This document shows positions 1-7,547 of a stretch of DNA of 10,041 nucleotides, piece after piece. Source of the DNA: an uncultured Bacteroidales bacterium (GTDB taxonomy: Bacteria > Bacteroidota > Bacteroidia > Bacteroidales > UBA932); the NCBI GenBank assembly GCA_945874815.1, contig CAMCIE010000031.1, positions 1 through 10,041 of the forward strand. The letters run 5' to 3'. Each line of letters begins with the position of its first letter. The first letter of the stretch is position 1. The translations under genes were made by a program, and so were the position numbers. The notes under the pieces are model-generated. The model was not told the DNA's origin, did no database searches, and saw only the letters and a program-made list of their open reading frames with translations.

Positions 1-23
1 ATTGAGATCAATTGTTTGTTCAT
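1..23 (-). CDS. Possible start of a further operon gene, cut by the left edge
   Basis: On the minus strand an ATG at 23-21 opens a frame reading MNKQLIS and then leaves the window. It lies 27 nt downstream of the pseudouridine synthase stop, on the same strand, with no terminator hairpin between them, so it could be the next gene of the lysE-type/PASTA/rluD operon. Seven residues are too few to identify a product, and an ATG in AT-rich sequence may be chance. The basis is position and orientation only. Confidence 0.3.
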
Positions 24-50
24 AGTAATAGTATTAAGAATTTATGTTTG

Positions 51-1166
51 TCATTCTTCGGAATCAAGGAACTGTCCCATGTTCTCCGAGTATTTTCTCC
101 ATTTTTCTATCAGAGCCTGCATATCATCCGGCAGAGGAGAATCGAAACGGACCATCTGACCTGTTCTCGGATGTACGAAACCTAGAGTCTTGGCGTGCAG
201 AGCCTGTCTCGGCAGGATTGCAAAGCAATTCTCTATGAAACGACGATATTTAGCATATATGGTTCCCTTACGGATTTCAGCTCCGTCATATCTTGCATCA
301 TTGAAAAGCGGATGGCCTATCCAATTGAAATGCACCCTGATCTGATGAGTTCTTCCGGTTTCAAGACGGCATTCTACCACGGTGACATAGCCGAAACGTT
401 CCAGAACCCTATAATGGGTCACAGCATGTTTTCCATGGTCACCCTCTGGAAAGACCTTGAAGCGCATCCTGTCGTTGGGATCACGGCCGATATTGCCGGT
501 GATTGTCCCTTCATCATCCTTGAGATTTCCCCAGACAATGGCGACATAACGGCGTTCTATTGAATGGACGAAGAATTGCCTGGCCAGATTCAACTGAGCC
601 TCGTCATTCTTGGCGACAACAAGCAGACCCGATGTATCCTTATCTATCCTATGGACAAGAACACCCATCCTTTCATCTTCAGCATCAGGGCCTTGCGATA
701 TTCCAAGATGATAGGCAAGAGCATTGACGAGAGTACCGGAAAAATGCCCGTGTCCGGGATGAACAACCATACCGGCATCCTTGTTCAACACCAGCACATC
801 ATCATCCTCATACACAATGTTGAGCGGAATATTCTCCGGAAGAATCTCCAGTCCCCTCCTCTGGTACGGCATGACAAAAGTCACCACATCGCCCGGACGG
901 ACTATGTAGTTGGCTTTCACCACTTTGTCATTGACCCGGATATAATCAGCCTTGATAGCCAGCTGGATACGGTGACGGGAAGTATATTCCATGTGAGTGG
1001 CCAGATACTTGTCCACTCTCATCGGCACCTGACCTGAGGCGATGTCAAAGCGGTAATGCTCGAACATCTCCTGCTGTTCATCCTCATAAGCGACCTCGTC
1101 ACCCACACGCGCCGAGTCGAAATCTTCTATTGGATCTTCGTCGTAATCAAAAAAACCTGCGCTCAT
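51..1166 (-). CDS. rluD: RluA/RluD-family 23S rRNA pseudouridine synthase
   Basis: This is a cytoplasmic enzyme that isomerises uridine to pseudouridine; RluD-type members modify helix 69 of 23S rRNA. The 371-residue protein has an acidic N-terminal extension (about residues 1-38), an S4-like RNA-binding domain (about 47-105, from MRVDKYLA to RPGDVV) and the catalytic domain. The signature HRIDKDTSGLL is at 172-182 with catalytic Asp175. LETGRTHQIR (268-277) and RQALHAKTLGFVHP (320-333) are also typical. The ATG at 1166 leaves 2 nt after the PASTA gene stop, indicating one transcript and probably translational coupling. Family membership is certain. The RluD subtype is inferred from the S4 domain plus core, since RluC-type enzymes share that layout. 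The acidic leader (14 Asp/Glu in the first 36 residues) makes it somewhat longer than the roughly 326-residue Escherichia coli RluD. Confidence 0.93.
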   Translation of the reverse strand: MSAGFFDYDEDPIEDFDSARVGDEVAYEDEQQEMFEHYRFDIASGQVPMRVDKYLATHMEYTSRHRIQLAIKADYIRVNDKVVKANYIVRPGDVVTFVMPYQRRGLEILPENIPLNIVYEDDDVLVLNKDAGMVVHPGHGHFSGTLVNALAYHLGISQGPDAEDERMGVLVHRIDKDTSGLLVVAKNDEAQLNLARQFFVHSIERRYVAIVWGNLKDDEGTITGNIGRDPNDRMRFKVFPEGDHGKHAVTHYRVLERFGYVTVVECRLETGRTHQIRVHFNWIGHPLFNDARYDGAEIRKGTIYAKYRRFIENCFAILPRQALHAKTLGFVHPRTGQMVRFDSPLPDDMQALIEKWRKYSENMGQFLDSEE

Positions 1167-1168
1167 CT

Positions 1169-1975
1169 CTATTCTCTGACGGGGATTCGTGAAGGGTTGA
1201 TTGTCAAATATATGCTTACGGTCTCACCCATTGCAAGCGGCTTGTCCGCAACTTCCGGTTCCTGTTTATAGACAACGGCATTCAGGCTGTCTTCATAAGT
1301 CTTGACGCTGTTGTCGAACTTTATCCTGCCAAGGTTGAGGGAATTGTCATGAATAGCATCCACGGCGCTAAGCCTCTTGAGACCAATGAGTTCAGGAACA
1401 TAGGTCCCGGCTGCATCGCTGTTGAGTCCCACGACCAGGTCAATCACTGACTCGCTGTCAATACGGGAGCCCGGCTCGATTTCCCGGTTCTTCATCAACT
1501 GTCGGAGCACGTTGTTGGTGGCAATATCCTCGACATAAATAAGATTGCCGAGCACAAGTCCGCGTGACAGAAGTTCTGCCTTTGCCTGACGCATCGAATA
1601 GCCGATCAGATTCGGCATTGTCACCTTCTTTGCAACAACGGCATTGATAGTCAATGAAATACGTCTTCCCTCCTTCACTTTGGCACCGGCTGGAGGATTC
1701 TGTCTGTAAACCGCTCCCTTCTTCATCCTCTTCACATAGACCGAATCGGTCACCTCTGTCCTCATCCCTGCCTTGTGAGCCACATAACTCGCCTCACTGA
1801 CTGTAAGGTTTGAAAGGTCCGGAACTGTGAGTTCCTGATTATGTTTGGTGAATCTGTTCAGGAAAATGATTGCCGCAGCCAGCAGCACTACCACGATAGC
1901 CAATGCAATGGCCAGATTGACCACAATCCATTTCCCTTTGAAACCTGTACTGTTGTTGTTCCCCATAAAAATCAT
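1169..1975 (-). CDS. Membrane-anchored protein with three PASTA domains
   Basis: A 268-residue protein with a short basic N-terminus, one transmembrane segment (about 17-39, VVNLAIALAIVVVLLAAAII) and three tandem PASTA domains (about 48-111, 117-184 and 191-259). Each repeat begins with a V/M-P-x-L motif (VPDLSNL, MPNLIGY, VPELIGL) and ends in a beta strand. The repeats should face the periplasm. PASTA domains are best known from penicillin-binding proteins and Ser/Thr kinases, where some bind peptidoglycan fragments. Here there is neither a kinase nor a transpeptidase domain, so the exact role is unknown; a cell-wall binding or scaffold role is inference. ATG codons at 1975 and 1966 are both possible starts; the first leaves 2 nt after the upstream stop. 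It is the middle gene of the operon. Confidence 0.9.
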   Translation of the reverse strand: MIFMGNNNSTGFKGKWIVVNLAIALAIVVVLLAAAIIFLNRFTKHNQELTVPDLSNLTVSEASYVAHKAGMRTEVTDSVYVKRMKKGAVYRQNPPAGAKVKEGRRISLTINAVVAKKVTMPNLIGYSMRQAKAELLSRGLVLGNLIYVEDIATNNVLRQLMKNREIEPGSRIDSESVIDLVVGLNSDAAGTYVPELIGLKRLSAVDAIHDNSLNLGRIKFDNSVKTYEDSLNAVVYKQEPEVADKPLAMGETVSIYLTINPSRIPVRE

Positions 1976-1977
1976 TA

Positions 1978-2622
1978 TTATAACAAAGGCTCACCATGAA
2001 AAATCATTCTGAACAGGCCCTGTCCGAACAAAGCAAGCCCAATCACGACGACAATTGCTCCGGTAATCCTACTTATCCACAATATAGTATTGATTTTGAA
2101 TTTATTACGAAAACGGCTCAATGCCCATGAGACCAGGAACCAGTAGCAGGCGGAACCTGCACTCACTGCCAGCACGACCGGAGCCACCCTCCAGTCATTT
2201 GGTTCGTCTCCCAGACCGAAGAACGCAAAAAGAGCAAAGATGACGAAAATAGCCCCCGGATTGGACAGTCCCATGATCAGAGCCTGGACGAAATCGGTCG
2301 CAGAAACTGAATATTTCCCGTCCGCCCTCATCTTGCGGAAAGGATCGGAAAGTGTCATGGAAAGACCCAGGATGCATACGATAAGACCTCCGGCGACAGT
2401 CAGAAGTAACTGATAATCATCAAAGAACTGTTGCACGAATGCAAGGGCGAAAATGGCGATGATAGAGAAAACAGTATCAACCACGCATGCTCCCATGCCG
2501 GCAACAAATCCTGCCTTATGACCTTTGCTCAGGGATTTCTGTACCACGAGAATAGCTATCGGCCCTACTGGTGCCGACGCACATATCCCGACAATGAAAC
2601 CTTTGAGAATGTCAATAAACAT
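1978..2622 (-). CDS. LysE/RhtB-family transporter (putative amino acid exporter)
   Basis: A 214-residue inner-membrane protein with about six hydrophobic segments (roughly 7-27, 39-66, 70-90, 112-137, 147-168 and 182-207). The N-terminal APVGPIAILVVQKSLSKG, followed by GFVAGMGACVVDTVFS, is characteristic of the LysE/RhtB family, and the central LSNPGAIFVIFALFAFFG is the family's conserved NP-containing helix. Members typically export amino acids such as lysine, threonine or homoserine by proton-driven transport; the substrate here cannot be told. The length is normal for the family. The ATG at 2622 lies about 25 nt downstream of a good -7 promoter element and has no Shine-Dalgarno. It is the first gene of a minus-strand operon, 2 nt ahead of the PASTA gene. 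Confidence 0.9.
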   Translation of the reverse strand: MFIDILKGFIVGICASAPVGPIAILVVQKSLSKGHKAGFVAGMGACVVDTVFSIIAIFALAFVQQFFDDYQLLLTVAGGLIVCILGLSMTLSDPFRKMRADGKYSVSATDFVQALIMGLSNPGAIFVIFALFAFFGLGDEPNDWRVAPVVLAVSAGSACYWFLVSWALSRFRNKFKINTILWISRITGAIVVVIGLALFGQGLFRMIFHGEPLL

Positions 2623-2646
2623 AAAGCATCCATTTAATAACTCTCA

Positions 2647-2654
2647 CAAAAGTA
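2647..2654 (-). promoter_or_regulatory. Predicted -7 promoter element for the LysE/PASTA/rluD operon
   Basis: Read on the minus strand this is TACTTTTG, a full match to the Bacteroidota -7 consensus TAnnTTTG. It lies about 25 nt upstream of the transporter ATG, giving a short leader. I see no TTTG -33 box 19-21 nt further upstream, so the call rests on the -7 box and its position. Confidence 0.5.
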
Positions 2655-2666
2655 CTAATATTTTTC

Positions 2667-2674
2667 TATATTTG
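2667..2674 (+). promoter_or_regulatory. Predicted -7 promoter element for lnt
   Basis: The plus strand reads TATATTTG, a match to the Bacteroidota -7 consensus TAnnTTTG. Transcription would begin near 2680, which excludes the in-frame GTG at 2674 as the lnt start and favours the ATGs at 2716 or 2731. No clear -33 TTTG box is visible at the usual spacing. It sits 12 nt from the opposing -7 element. Confidence 0.5.
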
Positions 2675-2715
2675 TGTGCTTTTGGGCGATGGGCATTGAA
2701 AGTTTCGCCATCACA

Positions 2716-4440
2716 ATGAAAATTTACAAAATGAAAAAAGACAATATACTCCTCTGGACACTTGTGTTATGTTTCGCTGCGATGATGTCGCTCCCCTATC
2801 TGGTGAGCGGCACCGGGCTTGTTTCGCTGCTTGGTTTCGTGCCTCTTCTGTGCATGGAAAGGATAGCAAGTCTGTCAGGCAGGAAACATATTTGGATATA
2901 TCATTATTCCGCTTTTGTCCTGTGGAATGCGTTCACAACCTTCTGGGTGTGCAATGCCACGGTGGGAGGCGGTCTGTTCGCCATTTTTGCCAATGCCTTC
3001 CAGATGTCCCTGATATTCGGGCTTTTCCGTGTGAGCAAGAAGCATTTCCAGGGGGCCCTGCCCTACCTGTTCCTGGCTGTCGCATGGATTGCCTGGGAGA
3101 GGTTCTACTTTGATGCGGAAATATCCTGGCCATGGCTTGTGCTCGGCAATGCCTTCGCACGCAGCACCTGGGCCGTACAGTGGTATGAATTCACCGGTGC
3201 CCTGGGCGGATCTTTATGGATATGGGCAGCGAACCTCGGAGTTTTCGGGCTCATGACTGCGCTCTCTGACGGCAGCTGGTTCGGCTACAATGTCAAGGCA
3301 AAAGCGGCTTCTCTCATCGGACTTATCTGCGTATTTGTGATTCCTCTGGCCGTTTCGCCATCCGTAGGTAAAAAATACAAAGACTCGATGAATGAGGGTA
3401 AAAGCCTGGAAGTGATGATGATACAGCCGAATATCGACCCATATAACAAGTTCAGAGCGATGAGCCAGGACCAGCAGAACGCTATCCTTCTGACCATGGC
3501 GGAGGAAAACATGACAGAGCGCCTGCACGACAGTACCGCCGCTCCCCTGCTCCTGCTTGCACCGGAAACATTCACATCCGATGTCATCACGAACGACATT
3601 TCCCAAAGCCGCACTTTCAGACGCATTTGCACATTCCTGAAGGAATATCCTTCTGTAAACATGCTTTTCGGCGCATCATCCCGGGATTACATCAATTCCA
3701 GGACAGCCCCGTCATACACGGCAAGACAGGTCAGGGAAGGTCTCTGGGTTGAATCTCACAATTCAGCCATCATGACTGACGGCAGCGCGAGATCGGAAAT
3801 TTTCCATAAGAACAAGCTCGTCGTCGCTGTTGAAAAGACGCCGTATCCGGCATTTTTCTGTCCCATTGACGATGCTCTCGGCGGGGTTATGGGCAGGTGC
3901 ATAGGTCAGGGGGACGTGAGCCTGCTGAATGTAAAAGCCCATCAGGAGAATATTCCTGTGGGCTGTGCAATCTGTTATGAATCAGTATATGGTGAATATT
4001 ATACCGAATATGTCAGAAAAGGTGCCGAGGCCATGACTATCATCACCAACGATGCCTGGTGGGGCGACACTCCCGGTTACAAGCAGCATCTGAGTTATGC
4101 TTCCTTGCGTGCCATCGAGACCCGCAGGGCAATCGCCCGCTGCGCAAATACCGGCATCAGTGCCATAATCAGTCCATCCGGCAAGATCTTGGAAACCACC
4201 CCTTGGTGGGAGCCGGCAGTACTCCGGGGAAGAATCCCTTTAAGGAACGACGTTACTTTCTTCGTGTCCCACGGCGACATCACCGGCAGGGTGTGCTCTT
4301 TCCTCTTTGTACTGCTCTTGCTTGCATTGATAGTCAGACTCTTACATTCTTGGAGGCCCCATAGGACCGCCACCAAATCCACCAGGACCGGGACGACCTC
4401 CGTGAAAGCCGGGACCGCGGCCACCAGGACCACGGTCTGA
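2716..4440 (+). CDS. lnt: Apolipoprotein N-acyltransferase
   Basis: This inner-membrane enzyme adds the third acyl chain to the N-terminal cysteine of lipoproteins, the last maturation step. Numbered from the ATG at 2716 (574 residues), several transmembrane helices fill about 12-215, followed by a periplasmic nitrilase-fold domain (about 230-505) and a final helix (about 525-545). The catalytic triad is visible: Glu284 in LAPETF, Lys365 in FHKNKLV and Cys420 in CAICYES. Glu373 lies eight residues after the Lys, as in the E. coli enzyme, and Cys-Tyr-Glu is also shared. ITNDAWWGDTPG is a further family motif. Start choice: the frame is open from a GTG at 2674, but that overlaps the predicted -7 box; 2731 is the main alternative. 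The last 32 residues, rich in Thr and Arg, are encoded antisense to the neighbouring beta-barrel gene. Confidence 0.93.
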   Translation: MKIYKMKKDNILLWTLVLCFAAMMSLPYLVSGTGLVSLLGFVPLLCMERIASLSGRKHIWIYHYSAFVLWNAFTTFWVCNATVGGGLFAIFANAFQMSLIFGLFRVSKKHFQGALPYLFLAVAWIAWERFYFDAEISWPWLVLGNAFARSTWAVQWYEFTGALGGSLWIWAANLGVFGLMTALSDGSWFGYNVKAKAASLIGLICVFVIPLAVSPSVGKKYKDSMNEGKSLEVMMIQPNIDPYNKFRAMSQDQQNAILLTMAEENMTERLHDSTAAPLLLLAPETFTSDVITNDISQSRTFRRICTFLKEYPSVNMLFGASSRDYINSRTAPSYTARQVREGLWVESHNSAIMTDGSARSEIFHKNKLVVAVEKTPYPAFFCPIDDALGGVMGRCIGQGDVSLLNVKAHQENIPVGCAICYESVYGEYYTEYVRKGAEAMTIITNDAWWGDTPGYKQHLSYASLRAIETRRAIARCANTGISAIISPSGKILETTPWWEPAVLRGRIPLRNDVTFFVSHGDITGRVCSFLFVLLLLALIVRLLHSWRPHRTATKSTRTGTTSVKAGTAATRTTV

Positions 4441-7404
4441 GCCTCTTCTGCCACCGAAGTTTCCGAATCGGTAGGTAAGAGATACTATGACATATCTTCC
4501 GAGTGTGTTGTTCCGGACTTCCTGATGGTAGTTGGAAGCATCGGTGATTGAAAGATTCTTTGACTGGTTCAGGATGTCAAAGGCTCTCAATGAGAGGGTG
4601 AACGTATTCTTGAACAGCAGTTTGGACAATTCAGCATTCCAGACATATTCATCTTTCTGAGGTGTCGAATATCCGTTGTACCAGTTGTAGTTGATGTCGG
4701 ATGCAAGGGTGATTCCGCCAGGGATGTTCCAGTTCATTGAGAATGAAGCCTGGTTGTTCCATCTTGCAGGCTGCTCCTGCTGGACTGTGTACCAGCTCTT
4801 GTTGCAGGTTGTCCTTGCCGCGAGGCTGAGTTCCACGATGTCTGCCGAGAATCTTACTGAGAATCGCTCTGTAAATGAGAGGTTCTGGATAACATTCTTT
4901 GAGAAATAGTCCTCAAAGTTGAGTTTTGATGAACTTGGGTTGTCATGATCGAAGAAGTCAGCATTGAACTGTTTGTACTGGAATGTTGCAGTTGCAGCAT
5001 CATAGTATCTGTTGGTATCAAACGAGTTCTGTCCGATGTAAGATGATGACTGTGAATAATTTGCCCTGAACATATTCATAATCGAGAAGTTCGACTTTGC
5101 AATCGGGCTGTTCAGGAAGAAGTTGAGTCCTGCATTTCCGCTTGCCGGGCCGTTCATCGGCATAGAATACTGAGCTCCGTTGTTTCCATACCATACCGCA
5201 CTTGTAATCGGATTCTGAACCATGCCGGCATTGAACATTCCCCTGATTGAGAAGAAGGTCTGTTTGTTGGTATATCCGAAATTACCGCGAAGGCTATGGT
5301 TGAAGTAAGGCTTCAGGAATGGATTACCGAACTGTACATTCAGCGGGTTCGAATTGTCCGGAACCGGCATCAACTGTGAAGTCGATGGCTGGGATGAACG
5401 TCCGCGGTAGAAGAAACGGATGTCGGCATTGTCATTGAATTCGTAGCTGAGCATTGCCTGAGGAGACCAGTTCCAGACTGTATAAGTCGTATCGACCTTA
5501 GTGTTGCTGTCTGTCCTGTTATGAGTCGTAGTCGGCTGCATGGAAGCTCCGATCTGTGCCCTGAGTTTGCCATTCTGGTACTGAAGGTTCACTCCAGCAT
5601 TGTGGTTCTGGCTGACATTCAGGATTTCACTCGAATAGGTGGTGTTCAGGATTTCTCCCGACGGATTGTATATTCTATTGTTGCCGAAGTCCTCAACATG
5701 TCCTGAATCATAGGTATCCTTATCACTGAAGCTCCTGTTCCATCTGTAGTTGTAGTTGGCCTCAAGATAGAATCCCTTGCCGAGCGGCTCGGTATATGAG
5801 AGACGGGCATTGACACTCTGGCTGTTGGTTTCGCTGGCTATCCTCTGGTTCACAATATCTGCACTGGTAACCTGGTCATTGGCATAATTGGTAGTCAAAG
5901 ACTGGTTGTAAGCGTCAGTGAGTTTATTTCCGGAGAAGCTGTAACGTACGTTCGCTGAAATTGTCCTTCCCGGGATTCCGAGTCTCTGGCGGAGGAGGAG
6001 CATTCCGCTGGTCGTCCAGTTCTTGTTGTAGCCCTGTGAATAGTTGAAACCGTCATTCATCTTCGAGATTTCATCGGTTCCTGCCAAACGCTTGCTGGTG
6101 GAGAAATCTGAATATTCGTTATAATTTCCGCCTCCGAAATTGACCTGGGGCTCGAAGAGGATCGAGGTATTCTCGCTGAACTTGTGTTCCAGACGGACAC
6201 CGAATCTGTGGCCCTGGCTGAGGGTGTTGCTTGAACCGTAGCCGGAGTTGTTACCGTAGGATTCAGGACCGCCGTTTTCATAGATGAGCTGGTCGCCTCC
6301 GTCGAGATATGTGATTTTGTTGCTCTGTTCGAGGACGGATTTGATGGAGCCGTTATAGAGATAGTTGCCGGCAAGGTCCATGTCTCCGTCAAGCAGGGTG
6401 AACGCTCCGTTGAGACCACCCATCCATGATGTGGTGATACCGTTGTTGCCGCCGAAGCCGCCCATACCGCCGCCCATGCCGCCGCCACGCATATTTCCCA
6501 TCATGGCTCCGGCCATGTCGTTGAATCCCCTGTTGTTGGTATTGTTGCCGTTGAGAATGATGCTGATCTGGCTCTTGTCCGTGAAACGGCCGATCATCGC
6601 TGCTCCCTGATAACGCCAGTCTCCGTCATTCCATGTCTGCTGCAGGTCGTGTCCGCCACCGGCCGATACATTTCCGAACCAGCCCTTCATCATTCCTGGC
6701 TTGAGGGAAAGGTCGATTACGGTTTCCTCCTCTCCGTCATCAATGCCTGTGAACATTGCCTGGTCGGATTTTTTCTCGACCACTTTCACTTTCTCAACGA
6801 GTTTTGCAGGAATGTTCTTAGATGCAAGTGACGGGTCATCGAGGAAGAATGTCTTTCCGTCGATGGTTATCTTCTTGACTTCCTGACCGTTGGCTGTGAT
6901 GGATCCGTCTGTGCCGACTTCAATGCCCGGGAGTTTCTTGAGCAGCTGCTCAAGGGCGTCATTGTCGGTTGTCCTGAATGAGGAAGCATTATATTCGACT
7001 GTATCTTTCTTTACGATGATAGGGTTGCCGACAGCTGAAACGCTTGCCGCATCAAGCACCTTCACGTCTTCTTCCATCTTGATTGAACCCAGGTCAAGTA
7101 CCTTTTCAACAGAGATCTCCTGTTCATGAGTCTTGTAGCCCATGAGTTCCGCACGGAGGATATAGGTACCCTTTGCGACTTTTGTAAGGGTGGCTTCTCC
7201 CTTGTCATCGGTAAGGACGTACTTCGATGCGGATTTCTCCCCTTTCTTTGTCAATGATGCTGTCGCAAATGATACGGGATCTCCGGATTTGGCATCCACA
7301 AGTTTAAGTTTTACTGACAGTGCGTTCTGCGCTCCTGCAATAAGGCAAAGAAGCATCATGCTGCACACCAGTACACATTTTTTAAAGGAATACATCTGAA
7401 ACAT
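4342..7404 (-). CDS. Large outer-membrane beta-barrel protein (TonB-receptor-like, carboxypeptidase-regulatory-like N-terminus)
   Basis: A 1020-residue outer-membrane protein. A signal peptide (about 1-25, cleavage probably after AGA before Gln26) is followed by a carboxypeptidase-regulatory-like beta-sandwich (about 30-110, with GDPVSFATASL and KGTYILRAELMGYK). Next comes a plug-like segment (about 130-235, LEQLLKKLPGIEVGTDGSI, KKITIDGKTFFLDDP), then a long barrel rich in Tyr, Asn, Ser and aromatic residues. This layout fits the Bacteroidota outer-membrane beta-barrel family related to TonB-dependent receptors. No TonB box or SusD-like partner is seen, so substrate and energy coupling are unknown. 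A Gly/Met-rich insert lies at about 306-321, and a 43-residue Gly/Pro/Arg tail follows the last barrel strand (YVIVSLTYRFGNF). The ATG at 7404 is used; 7395 is also possible. No Shine-Dalgarno or clear promoter was seen. Confidence 0.88.
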   Translation of the reverse strand: MFQMYSFKKCVLVCSMMLLCLIAGAQNALSVKLKLVDAKSGDPVSFATASLTKKGEKSASKYVLTDDKGEATLTKVAKGTYILRAELMGYKTHEQEISVEKVLDLGSIKMEEDVKVLDAASVSAVGNPIIVKKDTVEYNASSFRTTDNDALEQLLKKLPGIEVGTDGSITANGQEVKKITIDGKTFFLDDPSLASKNIPAKLVEKVKVVEKKSDQAMFTGIDDGEEETVIDLSLKPGMMKGWFGNVSAGGGHDLQQTWNDGDWRYQGAAMIGRFTDKSQISIILNGNNTNNRGFNDMAGAMMGNMRGGGMGGGMGGFGGNNGITTSWMGGLNGAFTLLDGDMDLAGNYLYNGSIKSVLEQSNKITYLDGGDQLIYENGGPESYGNNSGYGSSNTLSQGHRFGVRLEHKFSENTSILFEPQVNFGGGNYNEYSDFSTSKRLAGTDEISKMNDGFNYSQGYNKNWTTSGMLLLRQRLGIPGRTISANVRYSFSGNKLTDAYNQSLTTNYANDQVTSADIVNQRIASETNSQSVNARLSYTEPLGKGFYLEANYNYRWNRSFSDKDTYDSGHVEDFGNNRIYNPSGEILNTTYSSEILNVSQNHNAGVNLQYQNGKLRAQIGASMQPTTTHNRTDSNTKVDTTYTVWNWSPQAMLSYEFNDNADIRFFYRGRSSQPSTSQLMPVPDNSNPLNVQFGNPFLKPYFNHSLRGNFGYTNKQTFFSIRGMFNAGMVQNPITSAVWYGNNGAQYSMPMNGPASGNAGLNFFLNSPIAKSNFSIMNMFRANYSQSSSYIGQNSFDTNRYYDAATATFQYKQFNADFFDHDNPSSSKLNFEDYFSKNVIQNLSFTERFSVRFSADIVELSLAARTTCNKSWYTVQQEQPARWNNQASFSMNWNIPGGITLASDINYNWYNGYSTPQKDEYVWNAELSKLLFKNTFTLSLRAFDILNQSKNLSITDASNYHQEVRNNTLGRYVIVSLTYRFGNFGGRRGSDRGPGGRGPGFHGGRPGPGGFGGGPMGPPRM
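6446..6489 (-). repeat. Low-complexity Gly/Met-coding repeat inside the beta-barrel gene
   Basis: On the minus strand, GGC triplets interrupted by ATG form a short imperfect tandem of a 12-nt unit (three Gly codons plus ATG), encoding about RGGGMGGGMGGFGG. It lies in frame early in the barrel domain and probably forms a flexible loop or turn. Such arrays can change length by replication slippage in multiples of 3 nt. Confidence 0.7.
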
Positions 7405-7452
7405 TATTTAAATTACACTGATTTGATTATTTCTTACATGGCCCGGAAAGGC

Positions 7453-7486
7453 AAAAAACAAGGTTGGCCAAACCACTTGGTCAACC
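7453..7486 (-). terminator. Intrinsic terminator after serS-ruvC
   Basis: Inverted arms at 7462-7471 and 7477-7486 (10 bp) enclose a 5-nt loop. On the minus strand the arms are GGTTGACCAA and TTGGCCAACC with one A-C mismatch, followed by TTGTTTTTTG. The hairpin lies about 60 nt past the ruvC stop and upstream of the beta-barrel gene, which therefore needs its own promoter. The mismatch makes the call less than certain; read on the plus strand it becomes a G-U pair, but no T-tract follows there. Confidence 0.65.
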
Positions 7487-7547
7487 CATACACCAGCATT
7501 AGACACGACCGATTGCCGGAGGTTTAATCTTTCTGATGCAAAAAAAA

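Noticed and set aside
195..1037. Two long adjacent open frames on the plus strand, 122 and 157 codons, opposite rluD
   Set aside because: They are antisense to a clear rluD gene with intact catalytic motifs, their translations resemble no family I recognise, and they have no promoter or ribosome-binding site.
2674..2715. Upstream GTG (2674) and ATG (2689) starts for lnt
   Set aside because: The GTG begins at the last base of the predicted -7 box, and residues from either start are not typical of an Lnt N-terminus; 2716 or 2731 fits better, although 2689 cannot be fully excluded.
3214..3662. Minus-strand open frames of 125-130 codons inside lnt
   Set aside because: They lie opposite the continuous lnt frame and show no recognisable domain.
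6057..6488. A 143-codon minus-strand frame within the beta-barrel gene
   Set aside because: It is an alternate-frame reading of the barrel gene on the same strand, with Ser/Ala/Thr-rich low-complexity translation.
7434..7499. A 21-codon minus-strand frame (beginning MLVYGLTKWF) between ruvC and the beta-barrel gene, possibly a leader peptide
   Set aside because: It reads straight through the predicted terminator hairpin and has no ribosome-binding site; it is best explained as chance.
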